Source of the DNA: Rallus limicola
Taxonomy: Eukaryota > Chordata > Aves > Gruiformes > Rallidae
Length of the DNA: 64,000 nt
NCBI GenBank assembly: GCA_022605955.1
Contig: JAKCOZ010000011.1
Coordinates: forward strand, 8,871,990 to 8,935,989
Direction of reading: 5' to 3'
Positions 24,011 to 37,500 of the stretch are shown here, piece by piece. The notes beneath the pieces are model-generated. The model did no database searches. It was not told the DNA's origin and saw only the letters and a program-made list of their open reading frames with translations. The first letter of the stretch is position 1. Every line of letters starts with the position of its first letter. The translations under genes and the position numbers were made by a program.

Positions 24011-26310
24011 CCCATTATTCTCCATCATGAACAGAAAAGGATGAAGAGATTTCTTCCAGTTATAAATTCTGCTTCACTATATCAAACCTAAAAAATGAGA
24101 GACAGCAAGAAAGCAAATTTAACAAGTTCTCCCATACCTTTCTTTTGCCAGAAGAATTAATTGCACTTTTCCTATGAAGCAAAGCACTGTGGGTTTTTAT
24201 GGTACATTACTTGTAATTTTGTTTCACTGTCACTGAAAATTCTGAAATTTCAGTGGATATGTATACATTGTGTTAAGCACCACTTCATAGATATCTGGCC
24301 AAATGTTTAGGGCTGAAAGAAGGGGTTTGGACATGGAGATACTCATGACTATGATGAGACTAATCTGGGGACCAGGGTAGAAGCCATCATCTGTCCATGG
24401 TGCCATGGGAAAGATTATTTTGCTCTGATAAAAGCAATTTATGACTCAGTTAAACACGCTCCTTTCCAGCCCATAGAACAAGATACCTATTTTCAAAGTT
24501 CTTATTGGGACCATCCTTGAGCTGGAATAACTCCTGAATGATGGCCAGGAATTGACATAATGGCAAAGGCCATATCTGGGACACTTGACATGTCTGGATG
24601 GATCACAGGACAGTGCTTGACCCTATGCCCTCACCCTGTTGTTTCATTTATCTTTTTCTTTTTTTTTTACCATCTACAGCAGAAACTGAATAATATGAAT
24701 TAAATGGAAATTCTTAGCCAAGTTTGACTTGTGCCAAGTGCTGGGTTGCAGTCAAGCTCATTGCCTGCTCCCCCTCTGACAGCACATCCTTTGTCATCTC
24801 AGCTTGAGAGAAGCCCTTCTGTGGGAGGAGGAAAATAATATACATGTGCTGAAGAAGCTTTGTTGCCTCTAGGTAGGGCATCTGCTTATGATACGAGAGG
24901 AGATGTGGCTGATCTGAACTCTCCCATTTCTTTCACAAATATGTTAATTGACAGGTCACTCCCAGTGGCAGAACTTACAAATGAATGCTTTTCTAAATAC
25001 TTTAGGCAACTGAACAAGTTATAAAGTTATGATTTTTTCATTGTTTTCCTGAATGGAGACACCTGAGTGATTTAACTGATGTACTGTTTTAAACTCTTTC
25101 AATATAAGTATGTATTTGCTGATTAATTCATGTACATTATTAAGCCCTAAGATGTCTGTGTCCATTTGTATTTCTACTTTCTTTTCAGGTGTGTCTCATG
25201 CCATTCTTCATAGAATGGACAAGTTATTTGCCTGCATTCCATGGGACTTTATTCATAGTGATAGAATTATGTGTTGGCGTATTTGGCTGAGCTAGCAAAT
25301 TATGATAGTGAGGCCTTTGGCTTAATCAGTTGGATATAAAGTGACTGTATCTTCTGCCTTTTTTTCAATATTATGAAACTTTAATGCTGGATGTAGAGGA
25401 AGAACACCTTTCTTCCTTCTCACCTGGTGCCATACCTTGTGTTTTAAAACATTTTTGCTTTATCCTTAATAAAGTTAATTGGAGTTTCCCCCATAAATTA
25501 GTGGAGGATATTTGTCAAACTTGACTGCAAAGAGCATGCATTCATGTAGGTGGGATCAGAATATACTCACTGCATTTCCAAAAATATACTATGCAGTGTT
25601 TAGATGAAAGTAGTTAAGTACTACCATATTTAGCATGTCTTTTGGAGGTATTGTTCATCTCTTCCACAATGAATGAAGCTGAGGTCTTCTGAAAAATGAT
25701 TTTGTACTAAAAATAATCCCTCTTATGCACAAATGGAAATTACATAGCAAAACCACAAATCTAATAGTTCCTATCTTTGGAGTGTTTGACTTTTAAAATG
25801 TATTTTAGCTTTAAAATTATTGGGCTTGGGTTTTGGGTTTTTTTTTGTTATTGCTTTCAAAGATAGAAAGACACTGTTACATTGAAACTGAAGAACTTTT
25901 TTAGCAAAGTTTGAGTTACAGGCATTCAGTGCTACTTAATTTTTCCACATGAGCGAAAAGGCTAACTAAGCATGTTTATTCATATTCTGAACAGGAGGGA
26001 TATTGCAGGGAAAATGCAATTTCAACTTCTGGAAACATCTGTGAGTTAAATATTATTATTGGATTCTGGTTTGGGTCTATCTGGATACCTTGGAATTTGA
26101 AAGAGCTGAGGCAAGGTTTCTAGATCTGTGCACTGACTTAAGAAGCTTTGTGGGGAGCTATGTTTGACTGCTGCCTCTCCCAAAGAGGGATATGGGGACT
26201 GTATTACACTGTGCCAAGTGTTACATAGTCCACAGTGTTCAAACAGCTATCACAATTAACATCAATGACAAATTAAGACCTACTTTGAGTACACTTAGAT
26301 ATTTCTGATT
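24011..26310. other. Non-coding stretch, nothing recognised
   Basis: AT-rich unique-looking DNA. No repeat family or exon could be supported. Confidence 0.45.
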
Positions 26311-27724
26311 CTCCAGCCCTGATGAAATACTTCTTGGGTTTGTGAAAGCTCTAGCTGAAGCAGTCTTAGCAGTCTCTCAGTAGATTTGAGAATGTGTGGA
26401 GGTGGATCAAGTTCTGGAAGACTGGAAAAGGGCAAACATGGGACTTCTAAAAACAAAAAGCTGTGGAATGGCTGTGGAATGGCTGTGGAATGATGGGCCA
26501 ACTCCTTTTGTGGGAACATACTAGATCAAAATATCCAACAGTCTTTTTGTAGGGGACCTAAAAGAACACCAGATGAGTAAGTAGTAAATGAGTAGGCAGC
26601 AAATGCAGTGAGTGTTAACTCATTTGTCAGGATTAAATCATATCAGATCAATCCAAAATCTTTTTATGTGAAGTAGCACGCCTTAAGGGTATAGACATTG
26701 TATAGCTAGGCTTTGTTCAGACTTCTTACATTGTCTCACATTACACGAGCAAGTCAGGATTATTGTAAAGTGGGGACAAAAGTGTCTGGGGATTATACGC
26801 ACAGAGCAGTTGCTGGCGCTTCACTGTCAAACTGCTAAGATGAATTGAGCAGGGCTCCATAAGGATCTATCCTAGGCTTAGTATATTCAATGTTTTCATT
26901 ATAATCCAACACCAGGTTGTTAGAATATGCTTATTAAATCTGCAAATGAAATGAATCTGAAAGATGCAGCAAACAGATTGAAAGATAAAAATTAATTCAA
27001 AATGATCACAACGATTTAGAGAAATAGTCTTGAAAACAACATAGAATTTAATTAGAACAAATGCATGGTTCTACACTTAGGCAGGGATAAACATTCAGAC
27101 AATACAATGAGAAAAGCTGAGATAAGATAGGTAACAGTCTTGCCAAGAATTATTTAGAGGTTACAGTGGGTCACAAACTGAATGTAGGTTGAATATTATG
27201 CTGTTGCACAGAGGTCAAACACTGTATTGGGATTTATAAACAGCAGCATAGTCCATAAAATTTGTAATGTAATTCTTCACAGCATTGTTTTGGTTTTTGA
27301 GATGTGAACCAGCTGGAGGGAGTACAGAGAAGGGTATGAGAATTCTGGGGATCTACAAAGGATGGTGTTTTTGGTCACCTTAGAAGACATAATATAGAAT
27401 GGAGAGGTTATGACTGTTGTCTGATTATGTAAAACACCTGCAAAGAGAATATCTCCTATGGTCATGAAGGGTAAGGCAAGAAATAATAGTTCAAGGTGGA
27501 GAAAGAGATGTTCACTTTAAATTTTAGGAATGATTTTCTAATGGTAGGAAATGGTGTATTATGGTTTCTTAAGAATGTTGCGTAATGCTCATCACTGGAG
27601 ATACTGAAGAACACATTAAGAAAACAGAAATAAGATAGTTTGGGAATATGACAGCTACAGTAGTTTCTTGTTATAGCAACAATGAATTAGATAATCCCTT
27701 AAAGTCCCATTTAAATCTTCTGTG
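26311..27724 (+). mobile_element. Ancient CR1, 1.4 kb of ORF2 and 3' end
   Basis: A degenerate but colinear relic of the reverse transcriptase half of an old amniote CR1. Landmarks in order: 'CAGTAGATTTGAGAATGTGT', 'GACTGGAAAAGGGCAAACAT', 'GGCTTTGTTCAGACTTCTTA' (the catalytic-core region), 'CATTATAATCCAACACCAGG', 'GTTCTACACTTAGGCAGGGA', 'GTTACAGTGGGTCACAAACT', 'GAGGGAGTACAGAGAAGGGT', 'GAATGATTTTCTAATGGTAG', and a diverged 3' end near 'GATAATCCCTTAAAGTCCCA'. No frame is intact. A three-copy 11-bp minisatellite lies within it at 26461-26492. The divergence suggests an insertion much older than the CR1 at 27985. Confidence 0.75.
26461..26492 (+). repeat. 11-bp minisatellite, three copies
   Basis: The unit CTGTGGAATGG is repeated three times with a partial last copy. 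It lies inside the ancient CR1 and must have arisen after the insertion. Confidence 0.9.
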
Positions 27725-27912
27725 TTTTTGAAGTTTTGTGGTCTACCTTGGCCTGGTACAGGTAAGGAAGGTAAAATGAGGAGCTGTGTTCCAGTTTTCG
27801 TAACCTCATCATGTTCTGCAGATCTCTTACATGACCAGAGAGCATGAGGAAAGTTGCAGTGACTCCACTATAATAGCAATAAGTAATCTTTCTAAGCAGT
27901 AACAATAATGAA

Positions 27913-27913
27913 A

Positions 27914-27959
<46 letters not shown>

Positions 27960-27960
27960 A
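27913..27960. repeat. (AT)n microsatellite
   Basis: An uninterrupted AT run (27921-27956) with imperfect flanks. It ends about 25 bp before the truncated 5' end of the CR1 at 27985. Confidence 0.95.
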
Positions 27961-27984
27961 AATATATACACAACAGCATGTTGT

Positions 27985-28606
27985 GTGTTGACCTGCTTGA
28001 TTGAAGCCAACTGTATGAGGTTCAACAAGGCTCAGTGCTGGGTCCTGAACTTGGGTCACAATAACCCCAGGCAACACTTCAAGCTTGGGGAAGAGTGGCT
28101 GGAAAGCTCCCTGGCTGAAAAGGACCTGGGGGTGTTGACTGACAGCAGGCAGAACATGAGTCAGCAGTGTGCCCAGGTGGCCAAGAAGGCCAACAGCATC
28201 CTGGTTTGTATCTGGAAGTGTGGCCAGCAGGATTAAGGAAGTGATTGTACCCCTGTGTTGAGCACTGATGAGGCTACACCTCCAGTGCTGTGTTCAATTT
28301 TGGGCCCCTCGTTACAAGAACATTGAGGTGCTGGAATGTATCCAAAGAAGGGCAACAAAACGGAAAGACCTAGACCACAAATATTAGGATATTAGGAATG
28401 TTTCTTCATCCAAAATGTTGTCAATCACTGGAACAGGCTGCCTGGGGAAGTGGTTGATTCACCATCCCTGAAGGTATTTAAAACATGTATATGTGGTGCT
28501 CAGTGCCATGGTTTCGTGGTTGGACTTGGTAGTGCTAGGTTGATTGTTGGACTTGATGGTCTAAAAGATCTTTTCCAATCTAAAAGAGTCTATAATTCTA
28601 TGACTC
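27985..28606 (+). mobile_element. CR1 LINE, 3' part with ORF2 C-terminus
   Basis: This CR1 starts inside the reverse transcriptase ORF. The frame at 27985-28236 still reads a recognisable CR1 segment, with [20 protein letters not shown] and AKKANSIL, then breaks. Further 3' come 'GCAACAAAACGGAAAGACCT', a deletion, 'CACTGGAACAGGCTGCCTGG', 'CACCATCCCTGAAGGTATTT', and a 3' UTR with 'GGTTGGACTTGGTAGTGCTA' and 'GATTGTTGGACTTGATGGTC', ending in ATAATTCTATGACTCT. The 3' end is of the CR1-Y-like type, from memory. It is 5'-truncated and dead. Confidence 0.96.
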
Positions 28607-31600
28607 TCTGTTGTTGGTCAATGGTTAATGAAGCAAACCTTTTATTCACCTGTATAAATGTTCTGACTCTGAACGATTGTGGCTTCTACTGAAAATACCA
28701 TGAACTTGAAAAGCTTGGTACTTCTGTGGATTAAATTCTTCTTCAGAAATATTTAATGGTCCTTAAAAGGATAAGTTAATTTTATTTAAGCAGTTGCTTA
28801 TATTAAAATCAGAGCTGATATTTCAAAAAGTCACCCTACGGCTTCTTGTCATTCATGGTCATGTGGCCTCTACTGTTGTTGTAAAACCAGGAAGATACTA
28901 ACCTCACCTCTGTCTGCAGTCAGTGTAAGAACTCCTGTTCCCAAGTGATCTTCAAAGCAAAAATATTAGGAATAAACATGAGGGTTGTGCTATATTATAA
29001 AAAGTCATGAATCTTCCTCTAGGACAGATTTTAAGAAAACAAGCAAGCTGCAAACAAAGACCATGACAGACTTTCCTCCCAATGTCTGTACTGTGTATTG
29101 GTGGATCTTTCTTTTGATGCTGCAATAGTAAATAACTGATTTTGCTGTATGCTTAGGAGACTTCAAAGCTTCCTGAGGCTTTCAATTTTATTAAAACATT
29201 GCACAGTCAGGTTTGTTCAACATGCTTTTTTGAATTTCATTGTCAATAGCACTCACTATCTGTGCTTTGAAAGGGTGGTTTGTTTTTTTCATTTGGTTAT
29301 TTCACCATAGCAATGCCATTAACACTGCTAAGTAAACTGTTAGAGAGAAAACAGTAACCCCTGCCAGGTGTTGCTACTGCTCTGGAATAAATACTATAGG
29401 TCCACTGCAGGAGCACTTGTGGCCAGAAGGATCCTCAAAAGGTGAATGGTTCGCAGCTGGATGATAAACCCAGTTCCAAATTAGTCTCTGTTTAGATCTA
29501 TGATGGAGAGGGTGAAACAGGCTTGTCATTTGTCTTTAATGGTGTGCATGAGGGCCGGATATATTGGAATGCTTTGTATATCACAGGCTGCAGAGACTGC
29601 TGCCTAGTTGCATTCCTTAGAATGGGTGGGATCTGCAGTTACAATTTGGTGAGGTTTTTTGCCCAGTGGATGGTGGAGTATGGTACACATAGATGTCTGC
29701 TTCACCATGAGGAGTCACAAAGTGCTGCCAGCATTTCCTGAAATGAGTGAGCAACAAAATATTTTATATTCTTTTCTCTCTCACCATTGCATCTTCTATC
29801 TAGAAACTATCTCTTAAAGTACCCCAAAGTATTGGTATTTATCACGAGGATGACAATTAAGCAGTGTTTAACAACTGCAGAAAAAAATTGCTTCAAACAG
29901 AATTTTTCAGGCACTACATTTTATATTTCATGGTGTGATAGATGTGAGCACTGATGGCTGCCTTTGGCAGTGATGTGAGAGCATGGAAGATGTAGAGGTG
30001 TCACCCTAGCTGATGCTGAGAAGAAAGTACTGGGAGCCTGGTATTTTGGGAGGTTCATGGGTAAAGAAACAAGAAGGTTTTAATCCCAAAACTCCTTGGC
30101 TATCTCAAGAACTTTTGAGAAATTCATAGCATCAATTCATAGCAAGCAATAGCTTAAGGGAGAGAGACCCAAGGACTCGCATGGTCACAGGCACTAACCT
30201 GGCTGGATGCAAAGACAAGCAGGGGAAGCCTCTGTTTTATACAAATCCTTGCCCCACATCTTCACTTCTCAGAGGCTTCTCTATCTACTATCATCAATGC
30301 CTGTTTATGAACAAAAGCGTCGCACTGTCCTCTTCACAAACTGCTTAGCATCAAAGGTGTGAGCTGCACATACATTTTCCAGCTCTTCCCCCACAGCTAC
30401 TTGTCATTAAATGTGACAGGCTTCTGAAGAAGTATTGTTACTTGTAAATAAAATATGGTTGCTAAGAAACACTATGATTAACATGCTGACAATACAACCT
30501 TCTTTGATTGTTTGGGCACCAATTGTCTGCTTCTGTAATCAGTAAGGAAATAATTTTTGGAGGAGATTTGTCAGGCTGCAAAAAACGACTGGTTTTTGAA
30601 TTAAATTAAAATCTAGTGTTTCCATACAAAGAAAGGGTCTCCAAGCCATAACTCTTATCTTTTTCTTTTTTTTTTAATTTTATTTTGGCACATCATGATT
30701 TTTGTTTTTCTGTTTATATTAATTTTTCAGCTAGGAAAATAAGGTTAGCGTTAATAATGTATCTGCCAAAATATTCAAATAAGGAAACTGGAAGCTCAGG
30801 CTCATTAAAATTTTATGTGCAAATTCTATATATTAATTTTCTTATTGCTGTTTCTAATCTCATTTAGATTTTCTCCTATTCTTAAATTCTTCCAGTAACT
30901 AGGGACTTTTGAAATGAACCTTTCTGATCTCCATATAAGAACCACCATTATTTTAGAACAGAGCAAGGGGCTGTTTTGTCTCCTTTTCCATTGAGGCGAG
31001 ACAGAAAAGTGTTGCCATTTCTTCCTTTTTCAGTAGGTTGTACCTGGTGCTAATGGCTGGGGCTTGGTGAAAGGAGATGATCAGACAGAAAACAAGATTC
31101 TCAGGTAGAAAATTACCCTTCTCACCTCCTATAACCGGATGTGTAACTGCACTTGCATATGTTGTAACAGATGGTGTTTCACTGAAGAATGGCTGAAAAT
31201 GGCACCTTCCTACCCAATGTTTCTGCCTGCTGTGTGTATTTAGAGTCATGTCTGCTTACTAGAGTGTTTAAAAAAAGTTGCATTGCCTATTAGTCTTCCA
31301 GAGCCAACTGAGAGATGATGGGTGGCATCTCTTTTTTGCTAATGTAAATGGTATTGCAACCACAAGGTACCTGTGCTAGCACATGGAAAACAACAGCTCT
31401 GCACAGGTGTCTATGTAGGCACAGCCTGCTAGCAGCAGAGATGCTAGAGTAGTCCAGTTCAGACTGGATGCCCTCTATTTGGGTGATGGATACAAAGATA
31501 AAATGTTCTAAGACTTCACAGTAAATTTTCATTTCCAGAATTTTAGGAAAATAAACTCAATATACCTTTGTTTCTGCTTGGGGATGGAATAGACAATACA

Positions 31601-32100
31601 ACATCTATGTGTTCTCTCTTCTGTGTAAGAAAGCCAAATGATTATGCCACAAGTGAGAGAAGGACACTTTGGCATAGTTAGAGGTGTTAAAAATAAAGAA
31701 AACTTAAACACATAGATGTTTACCTAATGATTGAAAAGCACTATGACTTTCAGGAAGAGTTGAATGCCCTAGAAGATAAGCAGAAGAGCAAAGAAAATGG
31801 GTGACTTGTAGTCAGTCAAGCTGTACAAAGAAAGTTAATGGTTTTGCTGTTAAACACACAGACACAAAATCAAACTTCCCCTTCCACCCAGTGCAAACAG
31901 ATTACATCTAACCAGTGTAGCATTACTTAAATAAATGTTTCTGGATCCAATTGGGCAGCTGGCTGAAACCCTGAGGTATGATATTTGAGTAAAGTTATTG
32001 TCTACGTGCATATCTACCATGTAATGATTACGGTGAGTAATGTAGGCAATTCTGGTGATCCTGTGACACATAAATATTGAGGGTAGGGATTCATGGTTTG
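28607..32100. other. Long unassigned stretch
   Basis: No gene or repeat family recognised. Short frames on both strands, none protein-like. Confidence 0.45.
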
Positions 32101-32500
32101 ACAGATTTCAAGGCCAGAAGGATGTCCTATGACTTCCTAATCTAAACTCTTCCTCACATTGGAGGTGTAGTTTCTCTGAAAAGCTGAATTATACCATCTA
32201 TTTCAGAAAGCTATTTAAACCCACCTTAACAACTCAGACTAATGGTGAGTTGCAACCTCTTCTCATAAAATTTCATTTGCTGTGTTGTGTTTTATTTCAA
32301 GGTTAAATTTTCTAACTCCAGCTTCCAGTCATTATGTCTAATTATGGCTTTGTCAGCAGGTTTGAAAACCATCCTACTGGATGGGTTTTTCATGTGCAAG
32401 GAGCTATATGCCTGGGTCAAGTCAGCTTTCAAGCATCTCTGATAAATTAAGTTGAGCTCTTTAAGCCTTACATCTTTAGATTTGTTTTCTAGTCTCTGAC

Positions 32501-32545
32501 TTTTTTCTCTTTTTTTTTTTTTTTTTTCTTTTTTTTTTCCCCCAT
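32501..32545. repeat. T-rich tract inside ancient CR1
   Basis: Almost pure T with a few C. On the minus strand it translates to the lysine-rich run of two overlapping frames, which are artefacts. Confidence 0.95.
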
Positions 32546-32979
32546 TCTCTGTGATTTCCATGTTCTTCTGGAGGATCTGACTCCAAACCCAGGTGTCTTA
32601 TTGTAGTGGTGGTTTCATCACAGCAAGTAGAGCAGCAGTAATGCTTCCCTAGTTCTATATGATAATCACCTTTTATATAGCCAAAGATCATATTAGTCAC
32701 TTAGCCAAAGCACTACTTTGAGAGCTTACTTTGAGGTGATTATCTACAATGACTCTTAAGTCCTTTTCTGAGCTACAGTTTTCCAAGAGGAAGTCCCTCT
32801 TTCTGTACCTATAATTTGCCTTCCTGGTCCCCAGATGCATTGTTCTGCATTTAGGTGTCCTAAAACTTATTTTGATGGAATTTAACTGTTTTATCAGACA
32901 TTTTAGGTATTTCTGCAGCAGAGGCTCATCTTTGTTATTTACTACCCTGCTATGCTTTGAGCATATGCTCTTTCTAGTT

Positions 32980-33007
32980 CATTGCTCCTTATATATATGG
33001 AGCAATG
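32980..33007. repeat. Perfect 9-bp inverted repeat
   Basis: CATTGCTCC (32980-32988) and GGAGCAATG (32999-33007) flank a 10-base TATATA-like loop. It lies within the ancient CR1, so it is probably incidental. Confidence 0.9.
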
Positions 33008-34560
33008 ACTATTTGGGGAAACTTTGTAGAAGCAGCTGTCCTCCCTGATTTCTTAATTATTACTTTCTGAACTCTGAGATATTTTTTATTTTATCTAATG
33101 TACACTCTGTTAATTCTCTACAATTCAAGTTTGTTTTTAAACCAAAGTGTTTTGTGTCACTAAGTCAAATTCTTTGTTAAAAAATTAAGAACACTGTGCC
33201 AACACAGTCACCTTTATCAATAGGACCAGTAATCCTGTCATAAAAAAAACAATAGGTTTGTTTGATAAGATTTACTTTCTACAAAACTGTATTGACTGGC
33301 ATTAATTATATATTTAGCCACTGCTTGTTGATAGAATCCTGATTTAACTGTTCCATTATTTTTTTCAGGAATACACAGAGTAATTTTTCTATGGCTCCTA
33401 GGTTATCTCTTTTACCCTTATTAAACATTGGAATTACTTTGGCAGTTTTCCAAGTAATTTCAATATCCCAGCGTTCTAAGATCTGTTAAAAATTAAAAGT
33501 AAAAAATGGACTAAAAACATTCTTCAGCCCTTAAAAAAAATTTATGTCTAAATTATGTTAATCTATATTTTTTTTTATTTTTAACAAATGTTATCTCATG
33601 CTATTCTTTTGATAAATATGGTGTTTAGATCGAAGGGATGTATAACACTTCTTTGTTTCAATTATGAAGACATATTTATTGCAATTGTTTCACTTTTCTA
33701 TATCACTGCTTAGAATTATTCAGTCTACATCTGAAATGAGACTTACAGCTGACCTAAGATGACTCTTCTTCCTAATATGTATGAACATTAATTCTCATTG
33801 TCTGAAGCCCTAGCTATGCGTATTATTAAATTCATCCAACTTACTTTCTCAGGAGTTGCCTATACTTTAAATTGGACACCATTAATTTATTTCCCATTTA
33901 CTCATATTACATAAAATTTATTGTTACTAAAATCTCATTTTAAAGCACTGGCCTTCTTGTTGTAAGAAAGAAATTTTTTTGACCTGTGGAATCATTGTAA
34001 AGTACCACGAGTGGGGTTTGTGTCTCTTTTTAGATTTGTCAGAATTAGACACCTGAATTTCAGCTAACCACTCAGATTTTATTTTTTCTTTTTTACAGAG
34101 AGAAATAAGCACTTCTAGGTGGTGCTTCGACTGATTTATCTTAGATATCTATTTTAGGATGGGATGAGCTGCCCACTGCTTATTTCTCCCCTGGGGTATG
34201 TAGGTTAGACTTAATGCTACTGAGCATTAGACATCTGTGTTACGGTGTGTAACTCCCACCTTTTGGTTTTAGTAACAAACTGAACCAGTTGTCCAGCACA
34301 TATACCTTAAGTTAAAGTCACCCATCATAAAGCAGTATTTCTTTCTACATCCTCAAGAAATGACTTTAGGGAGGCTGGGTGCAAATGCACGCCCATCAGT
34401 AATTTTTCTCTGCTAATCCATAATAATTCAAGGTTCTGTGACTCTGAATCATAACAATGATTCACAGTCACCTCCACCTCTTCCCTAGCTGTTACTGAGC
34501 CTTCCAAAACTAGCATAGAAACAGTTTTTTGGCTATGAAATATTTATCCTTATAAACATA

Positions 34561-37500
34561 GCTCTCTTAGACTGACTAAAACATGTCAGTATTTTTACCA
34601 TTTTTGACCTGTTACAACCTCTCTGTGCTGTCCACCTGGTTTAAGCAGAGCAGCAAATGATACTGAGTTGAACCACTGGAGCTATAGATCCATTCAGCCT
34701 GTTATTTTCAGCATTTGAGAGTGATACAATATTTCCAGTCGTGGCAGTATCTTATATGCAACGGTTTCAAAATTGCAGTCTTGCTTTTTCAGATCCCCTA
34801 TCATTCCTTCCTCCCTCTCTGTCAGAGCTGTACAAGCACTAAATGGCCAGCTAGGAAACATTTATAGATCCTAGTGCTATTCCAGCTGGCCAAACTTTTT
34901 TCCTTCATCAATGGTGCTGTTAGTTACCTACTGCTTGTTATCTTTCTGCAGAAGCATCTCAGTAAATGCATCCATGAGAATTTTGCAGGGGGACGCCGGT
35001 GGTGTCTGCTGGTGCTGGATGCAATGGTGCAGTGGTGTTTGAGGTAGGGTGTGCTCAAGCTGATAAGGCCTTTGGGGAGGCAGGGTACATTATCTCAGGC
35101 TTGACTGGGTGATAAATATGCCTTCTGGCTCCCAAATTGGAGCTGGCTCAGGAGGTGGGTAAAATGAGATGGCTTCTGCCAGGAAAATGCTGTGTAGTCA
35201 TAGCCCATGTCTGCATAATGAAGGAAGCGATGAATCTTTGATATTTGATTCTCTTGTAGATACTGGTAATTTGCTGTTATTTCTGTTCAATCGAACAAAC
35301 AAGCATAATTTGCTGCCACCAGTACTTAGGAAATAGCAATGTAATCCAGAGCCTTTGGCCAAGTCTAGAATTTAGTTACTGATTATTTTTTTTGTTATAT
35401 ATTTCCATTTAATTTTAATTTCAGATTTTTCTTAAATTGAGCTTTTTCAATGAGAAAACACTAAGAACAAAAAGTATCTCAATAGTCAGCAACAGTCATG
35501 AACATAGGAGAAGAGGAAGGTCATTCTTTGATTTTTGTTTTCTTTTTCATCACTTAACCCAGAGTACTGCCAGCTCTACACTAGTTACGTAACGGTGGTG
35601 ATTATAATCCAACAGGCTGCTGTGTTTATCTCCCAGGGCACTTCTGACTTTCTTGGGTTTTCCTTCCCTATTGCCTCTGTAGTCAGCCCTCCTGGGATGC
35701 TTTATTGGTTCTACTTCCTGATGCTTATGGGATGACTTCTGGATCCCTGAATGTTGAAGTCATTTAAGTATAATTATTTTGAGATTTTTGATTCTGGGGA
35801 GGGCAGAGGAGGGAATCAATTTAGGGAGAAATTGTCTTGGAAGAAAACAGACACACAGATTTTGCAAGGCTTAATAAGAAAGTATAATTTTAAAATATCA
35901 CTGTTTCTTTTGACTAATGCCCACCAATTTATCAAAGTTGTTTTCTTATCCCCAAGCCCTACCTTTCTTTACATAGTGCTCTCTTGAAAGTGGACTCAGG
36001 CATCATTCAGAACCTGTCTGATAGGTATGGATTTGTTCCCTCAGAAAATATATTTCTGTTCCTTTGCCCTTTCCTGTGTCCTGATGGCTCCTTGATATTT
36101 GTTTCCCTTATTCATGTCTTCTATTACCTATGATTTTCTCTTGACTATTTTCATTAGTAGATCCAGTTGTAATTTCTAGCAATGGACATAATGTTTCCCA
36201 AATACACTGACATTTATTAGTCAGACAATACTCAATACTCAGACCTGATGGCAAAGACAAACATAAGTGGTCAATGTATTGTCTGTCTTTCCTTAAAAAA
36301 GAACAGACTGTTTTTCTCTGCCTCTGTATCCATTGATGCTGACCTGCAGCATGTCTTAAAAACACATTCATCATACATGTCAAGTTTGTTTTTTCATTCT
36401 TTGCTCATGGATTCTTGAGCATCCAAAGACAATGTCTAGGCATTTCACATTCCGGCCTGGAACTTCACAGTCTTCTCAAGTTCTCTAATTGTGGGACAGA
36501 AATTAAAGTATTCTGCCCAATGTGCAGGAGGAAATGGATTGTTAGGAAAGTGGAGAAGATTTATTGCTAGAAAGTATTATCAAAAGTCCATTGTGTTCTT
36601 TTTCAATTCTTCCCATCCAATTCTTCACAGAGACTATGATGTAATCTCCTATACCCTCTGTAGTTACATTTTGGCACAAAAATCCTCACTTATGCATTCA
36701 ATATTATCCTCTCATTTTTAGTAGGCTAGAAGATTTTTTCTTTTCTTCACTCAGAAAGTTGAAACCATAATTCTTCCAAATCCAGTCAATAATGTTTCAG
36801 AATATGTTCTCACAACTAGAAGTAGAGGCTAGGCAATATGCATAATAATCACAGTACCAAACATCAAATTATTATTTGCTAAATAATGAAAGGGAAGTGT
36901 AAGATGTTTCTTAAGCTCTGGTGAGTCTAGGACCATAGTCCCTGACTATTAAATAATGCAGGGTTGTTGTGATAAACCTTAAGTCACTTCATGAATCTGT
37001 CCCAAGTGATGACACTAGTGCTGAGGGTTCCTCTGACTAAACTGTATAATGTCTCCCCACTGAAATAGAAGCTGTGTAAAAGTGGAACTGTGTCGGCCAA
37101 GTAGGAGACATGCAAGTCCAGTGAAAAGAGCGAATTGGAGTTTGTGGCTCAGTTAACAAAGTTGGGATGCTCTTATCAGGCAGGAGAGGTGAATGTGAGG
37201 GTGTGAGACCTCAGAAGGGGGATGCTTGTGTCTTGATATAGGCTGTGACTAAACGGCATGATTTACTCTCAGGACTGCAAGAAAATGCTAATGTGAGCCC
37301 TCTGAGGGAAAGGAGTTCTTACATCATTGTAGTGTCTGCCACTAAAAAGAAAATTTTACTGCTTTTCCATCTCTGTCATTGGGGCTGGATGTAAGGATGC
37401 TGTTGCACTTGTAATCCCCAGGGATCCAGCCCGCTTACAGACATGTTGGCAAACTATTACTGTGTGGTATGAGCTTTCCTACTCTGACTGAAGACTCTGC

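Larger units (their letters stand above)
32101..34560 (-). mobile_element. Ancient CR1, about 2.5 kb, near-colinear
   Basis: The plus strand reads as the reverse complement of an old amniote CR1 from its 3' end (ATTTCAAGGCCAGAAGGATG at 32105) leftwards into ORF2. Landmarks in order: 'CCAGCTTCCAGTCATTATGT', 'TTGAGCTCTTTAAGCCTTAC', 'CCAAAGATCATATTAGTCAC', 'TGATTATCTACAATGACTCT', 'CCAGATGCATTGTTCTGCAT', 'CTGTATTGACTGGCATTAAT', 'CCCTTATTAAACATTGGAAT', then the endonuclease part with 'AAGTTAAAGTCACCCATCAT' and 'CGCCCATCAGTAATTTTTCT'. A T-rich tract at 32501-32545 replaces part of the consensus. The copy is heavily mutated and encodes nothing. It is the longest repeat in the window. Confidence 0.78.

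Noticed and set aside
27985..28236. 83-codon frame that looks like a reverse transcriptase C-terminus
   Set aside because: It is a CR1 ORF2 relic that breaks after 83 codons, so it is part of a dead LINE and not a gene.
32292..32700. Lysine-rich minus-strand frames
   Set aside because: They result from translating the T-rich tract inside the ancient CR1.
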